A stretch of DNA of 64,000 nt from Powellomyces hirtus (GCA_025526995.1 JAHLKG010000005.1:744001-808000); one strand, 5' to 3'; positions 11,800 to 22,890 are shown, counted from the first letter of the stretch. Notes: generated from the sequence alone by a model not told the origin. Numbers and translations: made by a program.

Positions 11800-12616
11800 A
11801 TGAACCGTTTGGATGTAAGCTGGTTCCTGTGACCGGAATAATGTAACTTGTACTCATGAACTTCTTGTCGCCATCTGTAGCACGATGACCGTATTGACGC
11901 TCACGACTGGATATATGAAATGCGGCGGGACATGCAGGAAATACTCCCGGGCCTCTGGCTGGGACCTTATCACTGCTCCAAAGACAAAGAGGCCCTGAAA
12001 GTCAAAGGAATTACGCACATGCTGTGCATACGAGATCCAAACGAGAGAAACTGGGTCAAGACACTGTACCCCGACGAGTTTGTATACCATGTCATGTATG
12101 TGAACGCAGTCTCACGTACTCCCACGCCGTTGCATTAAAGACTAACTCATTCAAATCCCCATAATTCCGCTGAAATCTAGCGAGGTGACAGAATCTCCGC
12201 TGCAGAACCTCATACCGTATTTCGCGGGGTGCCGAGAATTCATCGATCAGGCGTTCGCTAGTGGAGGGAGGGTCTTCGTCCACTGCAGCAGTGGCATATC
12301 TCGCTCCCCGTGTTTCGTGGTCGCATATATCATGATGTCGAAAAACTGGGAGTTTCAAAAAGCGTACTCGTTTGTGCAAAACCGACGATTCTGTATGAAT
12401 CCAAACGAAGGCTTCAAATATCAACTCAAGGTAAGCAGCGCGCGATTGCTTACCATCACTATCAGCACCTGGATCTGACCTCACTCGGAATAACAGGAGT
12501 ATGAGCCCATTTGGAAGGCTAATGAAGATGAAACTATAAAGAAATATGACGACATACAGATATTGCAGCAGGGAAGGCTGAAACGAGTCATGCGTGGAGA
12601 TCCCGAACAAGAGTAG
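11800..12616 (+). CDS. STYX-like dual-specificity phosphatase with intact catalytic cysteine
   Basis: Four exons (11800-11814, 11881-12095, 12181-12430, 12497-12616) close in phase to about 199 aa; exon 1 is only 15 nt. The N-terminal block DWIYEMRRDMQEILPGLWLGPY is characteristic of STYX (serine/threonine/tyrosine-interacting protein), followed by ITHMLCIRDPNE, and the P-loop HCSSGISRS within VFVHCSSGISRSPCFVVAYIM, then FVQNRRFCMNPN. Animal STYX is a pseudophosphatase with Gly in place of the catalytic Cys. Here Cys and Arg of HC-x5-R are both present, so the enzyme could be active. The general acid Asp is not clearly identified. Likely cytosolic/nuclear; in animals the family binds MAP kinases and F-box proteins. 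Confidence 0.82.
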
Positions 12617-12725
12617 GAACGTGCGCGTTGGGTGAACAATTTTTTGTGCTCGACTTGGAGTACATGTTCCTGCACTGCTTTCCCTGTCCATATTATATTA
12701 CACTCCTGTACATTACCGTTGAATC

Positions 12726-14920
12726 TTAACAGCATACACGAAAGCCACACACTGCGAGCGTCGGTATCGCCATCCTTGTGAGATGCTTGTACAGCTTTCT
12801 TAATAACCTTAAGCGTAACTCCAAACTCTGCTCTGCAGCTATTAGGTTCGTCTGGTCTGTAAATGGCGATTCCAGGTCTAATGGCGTGAGACCATGATTT
12901 CTCTCCCTGCAATCAAACCATGTCAGACGTGACAAACCACGTGCGACAAGAGGCCTCAGCTTACATGGATATAACGACCCGAGAGCTCAGACCACTCCAC
13001 GTATCCTTCACACCGTTGGTCGCATTATCATGTAGTTCCTCTCCTTCAGGCCGAAGCTGAGCGAGGATGCTGCTATAGATGTTGTCCATTTCCTCATTCA
13101 ACATCTCCATCCCCTTGAGCACAGGCACGGATGTGGCCTTGTATTGTTGCCTAGACGAGCGAAATGTCGCCGACAATATGACACTAGCCGGTCTAGATCG
13201 CGATTGCTGCGCGCTGGAATAAGCGCAAATCATTGCGTTTCGATGTGTTTGCAACGAGTGCGGCGATCTCGAGATGCACTGGGCAAAGTGAAGAGTTGCC
13301 TGGGCGGACGTGAGCTGCTGTGCAGGATCAAAAGGGCGAGCCCTAACGAGCACATACTTGAGCAACATCTGACAGATCCTCACTGGCGTGGTCATACGAC
13401 AAGCTCAAAAGCTGTAATGGTTTAGATTAAGAGATTCCGGGGCCGGTTGCTTGTCTCAGCCCACCTTGTAATCCAAATCTGTGAAAGCTGCCTGTCCACT
13501 GGATTCCAGATGTCGCATGGCAGAGCGCAAAGCGGGACGATTGCGAAGATGTTTGATTAGTACTTTGCAGGCCGAAAGCTTGTCCTCCAACCTTAAGATG
13601 CGTTTCGCATCTGTCTCAGGTTGCACTTCAACATTCGGTATGATGTCGCAAGATTCTGTCTCGTTTGCGCACAGTTCAGTCACATTTGCAGGCACAGCGG
13701 CCATATTTCCTCCATTGGTTTTGCGCCGCTTTGTGGGAGGCACACTACTCGACAAGACTGAAGCTGGGCGTTTTGTGGAAGGGTGCCCAGCGTGGGGTGC
13801 TAGGTCATTTCGTGGCGAAAGAGGCTCCACACTGACGAGCTCCTCAGGAACGCCCGCAGGGGGAACCGATGTCTCAACAGCATTCGAGCCACCTTTGCGC
13901 TGAGAGGAGCGTTTCCTTCGACGGTTCTTCTTCACACCCTTAGGATGTGGCTCGCTGTCTGCTTGGGAAGCATTGAGATGCGAAGACGAGCCCTTGGTCG
14001 TCGGCATGGCCGCTTGATTCGGCCGTTTTGGAAGAGCTTTGGATGTAGAAGGTATTGCCTTCGTCGGCGGTGGTGGCACGATGGACATTACACGAACAGG
14101 ATCTTGGACGACCCGGTCGGCCTCAGGGTTCGCTTCCCTGGCAAGCTTTGCTCTCCATGAAGCGCTTCCTGAAGGAAATCCCAGGATGGTCAATGCCCCG
14201 CCTCACTTTCTCGAGCCCCAGCTTCTGTCTCTTGCATGCCTACTTTCAAATTCCAGAGCCATGCGTGTCTCCTCGTATTCACGACATTTATTGGCTGCAT
14301 AACTGGGGCCTGCTCGACAGCTCTGTATAGCTACCTACAGCGCGATGTGCTTGAGCGCGCGATTACTAACCACGAATATCAAGAGCATCTGCATACCACG
14401 CGAGAAGCAGAATGCACTTCACCAGTATCTTCCACCCCACAGATCCGGGCAAAGGAGGCATCGGTGATATTCATAGCCCCACAAGCTCTACACCGCGAGC
14501 TCACGCTAGCGAGTTGCTGTCGCTTGCGCCTTTGGTCAGCTGCCTGAGTTGATGCGTTCGTCGAAACCTGCTGTCCTTGTGCCAGATCCTCATCCTGCTC
14601 CGGACAGGAAGAACGCGGGGTCTGGAACAAACATTGACAATTGTGGCACAATATCAGAGACCCTTTGCACGATGGACTATATAACGCACATGGATCAGCT
14701 GTCATATACAAAAAAAATCCATCTTTCTTGAACCCGTCCAAAGCAGCTAACAGCAATAGGGAACGACACCCACACGGCAGCGAAGGTATCTCAACCGCTG
14801 AGATGCTACCCACCATAGTAGTTTGTACTGATCATCGTCAACGCGCTCCTCGAGCAATGGCTGCGGGGTATCAGTTGTAAAATTACAGCATAGTATTGGA
14901 GGTGCGTTAAAAGCGACCAT
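12726..14920 (-). CDS. Unrecognised Cys-rich/basic nuclear-type protein
   Basis: A multi-exon gene that I do not recognise. Well-supported exons: up to about 14816-14397 (Cys-rich, CHNCQC and CRACGAMN, a possible zinc-binding pair), 14334-14207 (CREYEETRMALEF), 14164-13465 (disordered, with a nuclear-localisation-like KKNRRRKRSSQRK and a helical LEDKLSACKVLIKHL), 13411-13358, and 13317 to about 12966 (helical, LNEEMDNIYSSILAQL). A last coding stretch, 12922-12726 (LELRLRLLRKLYKHL), looks real, but its splice phase with the previous exon is unresolved. A 5' exon from 14920 (MVAFNAPP) is tentative. Composition suggests a nuclear protein with coiled-coil ends. It is convergent with the phosphatase gene and divergent from SDH5. 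No function assigned. Confidence 0.45.
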
Positions 14921-15099
14921 CGGCCTACAAGGAGAAAGGTTGATAGCACTGGGAAGAAGAATCTGAGAAATGGAGATGGTGACCATCCGCGAATTGACAG
15001 GTTTGGGGTTACCGAGGTTTTTCCACCGTCGCGAACCAGTGACTCAACAGGCCTGCGGTCAAAGTTCTGCAGAGACCCTAATCGAAATTTGATAACACA

Positions 15100-15618
15100 A
15101 TGAGCCTTTCACGAACTTTGAGCCGAATAGGCTTTCGGCTGCCCGTCTCTGTCTCCCTCTGCAGCACCTCCTCGCTTCCTCGAACCACCGGGCTTCGCCT
15201 CTACGCCACTGGAGAATTCCCAGACTGGTCCCGAAAGCCCCCGAAACCAGACGACCCAAACAACCCGGACTATCTCCCGGACATGAAGATCCCTCGCCCG
15301 TCCCGACCGAACGAAGCAACAGAACAGAAACGGGCCCGACTTGTGTGGGCATCTCGCAAGCGAGGCATCCTCGAAACAGATCTGCTGCTATCAACATTTG
15401 CTGGCAAGCACCTCGCGGGTTTGTCTCGAGAGGAGCTGATGGAGTACGATGACTTTCTGGAGGAGAATGATTGGGATATATACTACTGGATTACCGGAGC
15501 GGAAGGAAAGATTGTGCCAGAGAGGGTAAAGGCTTTGAAGATTTTCCCTAGATTGGTAGAACATTCCAAAAACACAGACAGAAAGATATTGCGCATGCCC
15601 GATCTAGGCAAGAAATAG
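15100..15618 (+). CDS. SDH5: Succinate dehydrogenase assembly factor SDH5/SDHAF2
   Basis: Single exon, 172 aa. The N-terminal about 45 residues are Arg/Ser/Leu-rich without acidic residues, a mitochondrial presequence. The conserved SdhE/Sdh5 core is present: RARLVWASRKRGILETDLLL contains the RGxxE motif required for FAD attachment, followed by LSREELMEYDDFLEENDWDIYYWITG. The protein promotes covalent flavinylation of the succinate dehydrogenase flavoprotein subunit in the mitochondrial matrix. Length agrees with the family (yeast 162, human 166). Confidence 0.96.
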   Translation: MSLSRTLSRIGFRLPVSVSLCSTSSLPRTTGLRLYATGEFPDWSRKPPKPDDPNNPDYLPDMKIPRPSRPNEATEQKRARLVWASRKRGILETDLLLSTFAGKHLAGLSREELMEYDDFLEENDWDIYYWITGAEGKIVPERVKALKIFPRLVEHSKNTDRKILRMPDLGKK

Positions 15619-16080
15619 CGCTAACCACCATTCACAGTTCCGAAAATCAAATACAATACCATAATGCTTGTCACTCAGCTAGACATTATATCTCTCTTCA
15701 TGCAGCTATTCTAGAACTTCGGTGCCATTGGTTTTCACTGTATGGAAGCTTTTCAACCTAATATGACAAATCACTGCTCGAATCTGTGTGACACAAATCG
15801 TCGTCCGGTAGATCAAGTTGAGTTGTCACGCTGAGCGGACAAGAAATAAGGCGTATCCTCGCACCGCAAGAAATATCAATCTACTGGTAGTTGCTGGCCA
15901 AACTCCAGGCCCTGATGGGGCACGCGTACACGTAAGCACTGTCATTTCCAAATTCCGCCCGATTAATCTGACTAGAAAAAATCGCTTGAATCTCCTCAGT
16001 GCCGGAGGAAAAGAAGCCGCCAGATAGTGGCTTTTCCTTTCTACATTACATACCCCTCTGCTCCAGCTGTACATTTCAAC
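15619..16080. other. Intergenic region, SDH5 to NHX1-like gene
   Basis: 3' end of SDH5 followed by the upstream region of the exchanger. An AT-rich first half gives way to a pyrimidine-rich leader just before the exchanger start. No gene or regulatory element recognised. Confidence 0.5.
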
Positions 16081-18352
16081 ATGGCCGATGTCGATAACAG
16101 CACCATAGCAGACACGACGACACACGGCGATGGCCTTCCCAGCGCCATTGGGTCTGGACATGGCGGCGGCGACGAAGAGCAGCACACACTTTTCGTCCGC
16201 GTATTCTTGATGTTAACTCTCATCGCGGTTGCGATGAACATCAATGTTTTCCTGCACAAAAAGAAGTTTCACTACCTGGGTGAAACTGCCGTGTACATTT
16301 TGTTAGGTAGGCCATTAGAAATTGTGAATGGCATGAAATTTAATGAGATCTGACTGACAGTGGGATGCCGCATCACTAGGTCTGGTTGTTGCGATGGGTT
16401 GGACTGCCATTTCGTACGATGAACAAAACAAAGCGATTCAGCTGTCCAGCAAGTTCTTTTATCTGGTGCTACTCCCGCCCATCATCTTCGAGGTCAGAAT
16501 ATGAAATGCAACGCTCCCCATATGACATGTCGCTCAATCATCTGCGGCTGATGTATAGGGTGGTTTTGCCCTACAAAGAGTTTCGTTCTTTTCGAATATC
16601 ATGACCATCATGATCATCGCGTTTTTCGGTGCTCTTTACAGCACCTTTGTGACATCGGTGCTCATGTACTTTTTCTCGAAACTCATTTCTCCATGGTCTT
16701 TCATCGAGTCACTCGTGTTCGGGTCGCTAATCTCGTCGACGGATCCAGTCACGGTGCTATCGCTTCTCCCCGCCAACGTTGATCGTCGGCTGTACATGCT
16801 GATTTTTGGAGAATCGGCGCTTAACGACGCCGTATCAATCATTCTCTACCGATTCTTTACATCTCTTGCCGACCCTCACATGCGCCTGGGCGTGGGAACG
16901 TTTATATTGGCAGTGTTGGCCAGTGCTGGGGTGTTTATTGGAAGTGCCGTCATTGGCGTGGTGTTTGGCTTGGCCTTGGCGAAAATCACCAAGCATGTCA
17001 AAGTCGATCAGCACGAAGCCGGAACTTACGAGATGACGATGGTGCTGATTTTTGCTTATGCGAGCTACCTCCTTGCGGACTTGTGCAAGTTGACTGGAAT
17101 CATTAGTGTGTTCTTTACGGGCATCACTATGGCTCATTACGCTTACAACAATCTCTCGCCGCAAACCGCAAAGTCGCTCAAGGTAGGCGCACAGGACAGA
17201 GGAAGCCCAGGCATATGTGTGTCTTGCAATTGACTGAACATGGATTTTCGTCGGTTCGTAGTCGACTTTGCGCATGATCGGCTTCATGTGTGAGTGCTTC
17301 ATCTTCCTGTACCTTGGGCTCGGACTGCTGTCCTTTGGCGGAAAGACTACGTACAGTCCCATGTTTGTATTCTTTGCTTGTGTAAGTGTGGATTGTTGTT
17401 ACCGTGCATGGTGTTATCATTTGTTTATTTCGGGAAGGAAAATCGTTAGCTGACAGTGATCCTACTATCGTCGCAGATCTCCATCCTGGTTTCACGCACA
17501 CACATTTTCCTCTTCCTCGGCGTGATCGGCATCGCCGGAAAGAAAGAGGACGCTGTCCCATTCAACCAACAAGTTCTCATCTGGTTCTCGGGTCTTCGCG
17601 GAGCCGTCGCCTTTGCGCTGGGCGTAACATTCCTCGAACACCCTGTCTTTGACGAAGAAGTAAAGGGTCAAATTTTCGGGACCACCGTCATGGTGGTCGT
17701 GCTCACAGTGCTGGTCCTGGGTGGGTTGACTCCCTACATGCTGAGATGGCTTCATCTTGTCCCGGAAGAAGGGCAGGAGAAGGCGGGCCACCCAACGGTT
17801 GGACCGGTGGCGGGTACGGCTGAGACCCCGAGGACGCCAGCACCGGGCGGGGTGGGTTACGGTATGGTGGAAACGCAAGCTGAGCTGGATGAGGAATCCC
17901 AGCAGTTGGAGGAGCCACCAAAGAAAAGCGTTATTTTCAGTTGGCTCTACCAAATCGATGCCAAGTAAGTGATGTGTGATTCGAAAATGCCCCAAGTCAA
18001 ACGTGGCGAATAGCCAACACAATACGTTGTCTCCCCCAGATACATCCGCCCACACTTTACAACCCTCACGGAGACCAACGTGCAGACCTTGCAACAAATC
18101 GAAGTACAGCGCCGAGCCTCCCGAGCCTCTCAAAACGCATCGCGGCAGGCATCCTCAGTCAGCTTCCGGGTCCGCAGCCCGTCCAAAAAGGAACCTGACT
18201 TTGACAACCGTGAGACAGATAAGATCGAGCTCCTCAAGACGAGCAAAACAACCAGCGACGATGTTGCGATGGAGGCGGTCAACCTCAACGACCCGCCGGC
18301 TGGGCGGAGCAGCGAAACCAAGGATGATGAGCATCAGGGAGACGCAATGTGA
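16081..18352 (+). CDS. NHX1: Endosomal/vacuolar Na+(K+)/H+ exchanger, NHX1/NHE6-9 type
   Basis: Six exons (16081-16306, 16380-16492, 16559-17182, 17262-17381, 17477-17964, 18040-18352), in phase, about 627 aa. A multi-span CPA1-family membrane protein. Landmarks: FFYLVLLPPIIFE (amiloride-binding region), SLISSTDPVTVLSLL, ESALNDAVSIILYRF (the transport-site Asn-Asp pair), and WFSGLRGAVAFALGV. The hydrophobic exchanger domain occupies about residues 35-460; a cytosolic tail of about 165 residues is charged and Ser-rich. Spacing between conserved segments fits the endomembrane NHX1/NHE6-9 branch better than plasma membrane Nha1. Expected role: exchange of luminal protons for cytosolic Na+/K+ in late endosomes/vacuole. 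Start chosen at MADVDNST. Confidence 0.9.
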
Positions 18353-18771
18353 CAAATATGATATAGGGCGTGAGGCGTTTGTATTGTGGGACTGGTGGAG
18401 CATTGTATAATTGTCGCTTCTGAAACCTGGGCGTTAGGTTTCATGCATGTATACTCTGCTACAACATATTCGTACACAAAAGTGTTGCTGGACGCAATTG
18501 TGAAAGGGTAAGCATCCCCCTTGATGTTGATAATGTACGCATTGTTTCTGGCCTGGTCTTTCTGCCCAGTGCACGCATTTATAGCAAAACCTCGATGCTG
18601 GCCAAAGAAGAAAATCACACCATTCACAACATTCATGAGATTAAAGAGAGAAACAAAATCTCCGTCATGTTGTCAATGCCATTGCGTTTCAGCTACATCA
18701 GAGGTATTCAAAGAGAAGCTATCCGAATCCCAAACTCAAGGGGAACAAAAAAACGTATCCATTCCCAAGCT
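18353..18771. other. Convergent intergenic region
   Basis: 3' ends of the exchanger and NDUFA4-like genes. Nothing else recognised. Confidence 0.45.
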
Positions 18772-19424
18772 TTAGTGCTCGGGTCGTGGAGACGACTGGT
18801 CGAAGCGGCTCCACTTCTTGAACTTGCCAGACGGATCGTAGATCTGAAAAGTACAATTTGCAGAGCGTAACAGCTGAGCTTCACATTGCTTCTTACACGA
18901 CATGTTAGGAATGAAGGGCGAGACGCTTACCTTGGACGTCTCGTCAGGCTTGACGTGCTGGTAAGGGAACGGGTTCTTACTGTATTACACATGTCGTAGT
19001 GAGAAACAATGATGATTGCCCGCGATCGGGATGATCTTTCTTGCAACACTTACGCGCGGGACCAAACGACTGATGAGATGGACGGAAAGATAGTAAGCAA
19101 TGATGTTTAAATGCATGCTGAGAGAACTCTTACAGGCGGTAAATCTTACCATCTGGTGAGACAATTTTGTGGCCGATGAAGTAGGCAACTCCCGCCACAG
19201 CGCCTAATGAAACATCAACATGCAATCAGGCATACTGGTCCCTCGCATCAAAGGCCCAAGTATGACCGTCCATGATGCTTACCTCCCATAACAGCAACCA
19301 AAGGGTAAACCTATCAAAACAGATCAAAGGACATTTATTCATCGGCTGCAGTTACAAACCAGGCCACTGGACAGAATGAGGAAGCCACAGGTCTCCTGCA
19401 ACATACCCCAACTGGAACTTGCAT
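18772..19424 (-). CDS. NDUFA4-like small respiratory-chain subunit
   Basis: A 78-aa protein spread over six small exons: 19424-19407 (18 nt), 19310-19283 (28 nt), 19203-19150, 19069-19054 (16 nt), 18979-18931, 18843-18772. All phases close. It has one hydrophobic segment near the N-terminus (YPLVAVMGGAVAGVAYFIG), then SPDVVWSRAKNPFPYQHV and a charged C-terminus ending RPEH. The PDVxWxRxxNPxPxxxV signature is that of the NDUFA4/MLRQ (B12D-like) family, single-span inner-mitochondrial-membrane proteins associated with complex I/IV. Four of the six exons are shorter than 50 nt, so automated annotation may miss the gene. Confidence 0.8.
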
Positions 19425-21536
19425 GTTTGATTGATTGATTTGTGTTTAAAGAATGAGAAAGGAAATGAATGGAAGAGATAAAAAATTCCTTGTCTGATGG
19501 GAATCAGTGAGAGGAAGTCAGGTCCCACATGCCCCCTTTTAAGGGAACACAGGGCCATCACGGGCGCTTTTGATGTTTGTCTAAGAGATGCTAAAAAAAG
19601 ACACCATAATACAAAACGCAACAAAAACCGCAATTACATCAAAGCGGGGCCGACCGATGGAGAGGCACATTGCCTTTATTTTCCGCCAAATTGCAAGAAG
19701 TGTCTTTTCGGTATTGTTCTGGAAAGATGTACGAGAAGGTGCTCGATCATGGACCAAAAGTTTGGATTTGCGAAGGGACATGTGCCCTCCTGCTGGACAC
19801 AAACCCTTCACCCCGGATGGAGTTCACATTATCATGATGACGAGGGGGGAGGTATTGTTGTTCTACGCACGACGCGTCACCCCCTGTCTATTTCGACGCG
19901 TTGAGCTATTAATACTCCATATCGTGATACAGGACGTGTTCCCGCTTGACGTGTCAATAAGGCCATTTCGCCCTCGCCATTTCTCAACAACTCCCAATCT
20001 TTTTTTCTAACCTCACTATGGCAAGCACAGTAGTGTCCACACAGTCGCATGAGAAGAGAAGCGGACGCACATTGTGGGCGGCCGCCATTCGAGCGAGAGT
20101 ATGTCGTTAATGGCAAGGGGCTTCCCACTCGGGTTCTAACCGGGGTGTCTGAATTGTCATGCGGGCCAGGATATTGTTTAAATGCACGATGCGTTTCTCA
20201 ACCACCCCCTTGCCTTTTCGACGCGCTTGAACAATACCGGTACGTTCGTTTGCGATGGCGAGAGACACAAATCGCATAGAAGGTCGCGTCCCCTCCCCAA
20301 GAAAAAATCTATAAAAGGGCGACCATTTCTGCATCCCCCTCCCTCACATTTAACCTAATTCACCTTCCTTCCTTGTTCAGATGCAGCGTGCCTTCCCCAA
20401 ATCGGTCACCCCCAGATCGCCGCACAAGCGGTGGAGTTTTCATTTGACGCGTCAAGACTCGGCCATTCCGTTCACCATCTTGCGACAGTCCCCATCCCTT
20501 TTTTTTCTAACCTGACTTCTCCGAACACAGGGCACAGGAGATGATAGCACTCTAAAGCAAGCGAGACCAGGGAATTAACCCAATAACCCAAGAGGACGAG
20601 AAAAAAATCGAGAAAAAAGTGCGAATCCAGGACACAGGTTCACGGGAGAGGAGAGGGAGGGCAATTTCAAAGTGGACGCATATTGTGGAAACGAAAGAGA
20701 AGAAGGGAATCAAGACAAAACCACAGGACGACGACAAGAGGGGAGAGGACAGAAAACCCCCGAAATGGCGGGGGAGAGTTTCTGTTTTTGGTCCCCGCGT
20801 CATGAGAAAGCAAGAAAGCATGGACGCTAGGAAGCTCGCGAGACCGGAAAGCAAGTAGAGGGGCACGGGACGCACATTGAGGAGTGGCGCACAGTTACTT
20901 TGCGCAGTGGCTCTTCTCCTTCCCCCTGTGTTGGTGTCCGTGCTTGGTTCATCTGGGGAAGAAAAGAGGCGCCAAACAGAGGTGGGAGGCAATCCACTGA
21001 AGATGCAGTAAAGCAGGCACGCACGCAGCAGAGCACGTTGCAAGTTGCGGTAACAAGGCGGACAAATTTCCGTTCGCCAACCCTGCGTTGGTGCGCGCTT
21101 GCCCTGTTTCGCAGCGAACCGTTCGCAACACCAGGGACAAACGGCAATGGAGACCGTGAGGCACGGCAGAGTAGCGTCAGGGAATCGATGTGCTTGCCTT
21201 CTCCGCATGCCTCGCTGCCGTCCTTGCTGTCCAAGCCCGTTCCGTTCGGTCACTCCCAAATCAGCATTTCAGGTCACAAAAAAATAAAAATAAAAATGAA
21301 CGCATAAGTGGAAGCAGTTATGTAAGACTCGCAAATCCCGTCAAAGTCAAACAACGCGTTCTGCTTGGTCATGGAGTCGAGGAGTCGTGGACCGGAAGTG
21401 CTCCACATTTCGTTGTTCTCCCATCTCCTTTCATACACGCCTATTCCTACATCAGTCCACCTGCATCCTCTCTCTATCGATATTCCCCAACACGGCTTCT
21501 CATTGCTACAATCTGGAAAACCCCCCACACCGCACA
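19425..21536. other. Gene-poor region with decayed repeats
   Basis: I find no convincing gene in 2.1 kb. It carries imperfect repeated segments about 0.3-0.5 kb apart: for example a palindrome TTGACGTGTCAA at 19946 and TTGACGCGTCAA at 20444, each followed by a GGCCATT..C segment and then a poly-T/CTAACCT segment; also TTTCGACGCG at about 19890 and 20216, and GGACGCAYATTG at about 20063, 20674 and 20869. Near 21420-21530 the sequence becomes pyrimidine-rich, as expected for the leader of the small gene that follows. Confidence 0.4.
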
Positions 21537-21772
21537 ATGTCATCATCATCTTCCGTTCCCTCATCTTTTTCGCTCGTCGCAAAGCTTACAAACTCGGTGA
21601 AGCCCAAAAGCGCCCTGCAAAACGAGTATGTGTGAATGCACATGCCTTTTACCAAACTAGCAAGATGGACGGAAAAAAAAAACAATTTAACGGTGATTTG
21701 ATCACCCGGGATGCCGAACCCCAATTTGATGGCATCGTCGCCCTTTTGGAACGCGAGAAAGAACTGCAGTAG
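21537..21772 (+). CDS. Small two-exon protein, unrecognised
   Basis: A pyrimidine-rich, CCAC/CACA-type leader precedes ATG TCATCATC. Exon 1 (21537-21625) encodes MSSSSSVPSSFSLVAKL and continues basic. A GTATGT donor and CTAG acceptor bound a 35-nt intron, and exon 2 (21661-21772) ends with a Lys/Asp/Glu-rich stretch finishing LLEREKELQ; total 66 aa. Phase closes exactly. The 35-nt intron is much shorter than the usual 50-110 nt here, so the model is tentative. I do not recognise the family. Part of exon 2 and downstream sequence is repeated in decayed form immediately downstream. Confidence 0.4.
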
Positions 21773-22060
21773 CACGACACATCCGCAGCCTGTCGCATAC
21801 TGTCAGCCCCATCAGAAATCTGAAAGTAGCGCGGATTGTATCAGGACTATTACAAGCAGCTATATACACTGATCACCTGAAATACGAACCCCGATTGGAT
21901 GCAATGTGGCCCTTTGTAACGCCGGAGCAATCAGCCCATGTGTCAATGAAGAAGCATATGTTGAGTCAACGGGAAAACGGACAAAGGAATCCCGGCAAGA
22001 AAGCAGGCAGTCGCACACTATCAGCCCATCATTAGGACTATTACAAGCAGCTATTTAGCG
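21705..22060 (+). repeat. Degenerate direct duplication of the 3' end of the small gene
   Basis: Sequence from about 21711 (GAACCCCAATTTGATGG...CGCCCTTTTGGAACGC) recurs from about 21885 (GAACCCCGATTGGATGC...GGCCCTTTGTAACGC). Further on, TCGCAYACTRTCAGCCC and AGGACTATTACAAGCAGCTA occur at 21843 and again at 22034, 191 bp apart. The second copy retains an open frame of over 50 codons but no good start. Confidence 0.6.
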
Positions 22061-22224
22061 TAACCAACCTGTACCGAAATAAACCGCGCATTTTATGTAG
22101 TGTTCTGAAACGAGATTGTCTATATGTACGTTGCAATGTATATTTTATCGCTCAACACGGCAAGCGCAGTAGGGGGGGAGAGCATATTACATCATTTGTC
22201 GGGCTTTTGATATCCCATACATCT

Positions 22225-22890
22225 TCAGTCGTCGCGTCGCATATGCTCTACGCGCTCGCGCGCACGTTCGCGAACGGTATGAGCGCGTCCCTTGACTTCA
22301 CTCTTGACCTGCGCCGCGGCATTCTTGTACCCGCCCTTTTGTCCCAACTGGAACCCGAACGACCGCAGCTTTCTCGCAACCATGGGGGTGATGGCGGCCG
22401 TGATGGCGAGTTTGATGGGGAGGAAGAGTTTGGTCATGCCCATCGCGAGAAGGACGCTGGTGAGGATCTGGCGCGTCTGCGGGCTGCGCATCCACTCGGG
22501 CATCCATGCGACCCAGGCGGGCGCGGCTTGTGTCGGGACGGCGGGTGGTGCCGGGTCGGCGGGGGTGAATCCGAGCATGGACTTGATGTAAGCGAAGATG
22601 GCTTTAATCTGCGCTTCATCAATGTTGAGAACGGTGATGCATGTCAGACAGAGGCAAAAGGTCATGAACGAAAGGGAGAGGTACACGCCCAGCGCAATCG
22701 GGCCGTATTCGCGGGTCAGGGATTTGAAGTCGCGTTTTGGGGGCGGTGGTGGTGGTGGCGGGTCAGAGTCGGACGAGGACGATGAGGAGGGGTTGGGCAA
22801 CTCGACAGCCAGGCGGGAGGAGGTCGCTGCGGAGAAGGCGCGTTGCTGTTGCTGCTGCATTCGCATGGCAGGCTGGGCTTGCCATGCCAT
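22225..22890 (-). CDS. FAM210/DUF1279 mitochondrial membrane protein
   Basis: Single exon, 221 aa. N-terminal presequence-like region (MAWQAQPAMRMQQQQQRAFS), a Ser/Asp/Pro linker, then the DUF1279 core: FKSLTREYGPIALGVYLSLS followed by a transmembrane segment (FMTFCLCLTCITVL), a second hydrophobic helix (LLAMGMTKLFLPIKLAITAAITPMVAR), and a basic C-terminal helix rich in Arg/Glu. FAM210 proteins are mitochondrial inner-membrane proteins linked to mitochondrial translation and cardiolipin homeostasis. It lies only 78 bp downstream of the ferredoxin fusion gene on the same strand, so its promoter must be very short or lie inside that gene. Confidence 0.82.
   Translation of the reverse strand: MAWQAQPAMRMQQQQQRAFSAATSSRLAVELPNPSSSSSSDSDPPPPPPPPKRDFKSLTREYGPIALGVYLSLSFMTFCLCLTCITVLNIDEAQIKAIFAYIKSMLGFTPADPAPPAVPTQAAPAWVAWMPEWMRSPQTRQILTSVLLAMGMTKLFLPIKLAITAAITPMVARKLRSFGFQLGQKGGYKNAAAQVKSEVKGRAHTVRERARERVEHMRRDD

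Noticed and set aside
20552..21259. 235-codon minus-strand open frame in the gene-poor region
   Set aside because: Cys/Phe/Ser-rich with no domain, spans the decayed repeats, and neighbouring frames on both strands are equally open.
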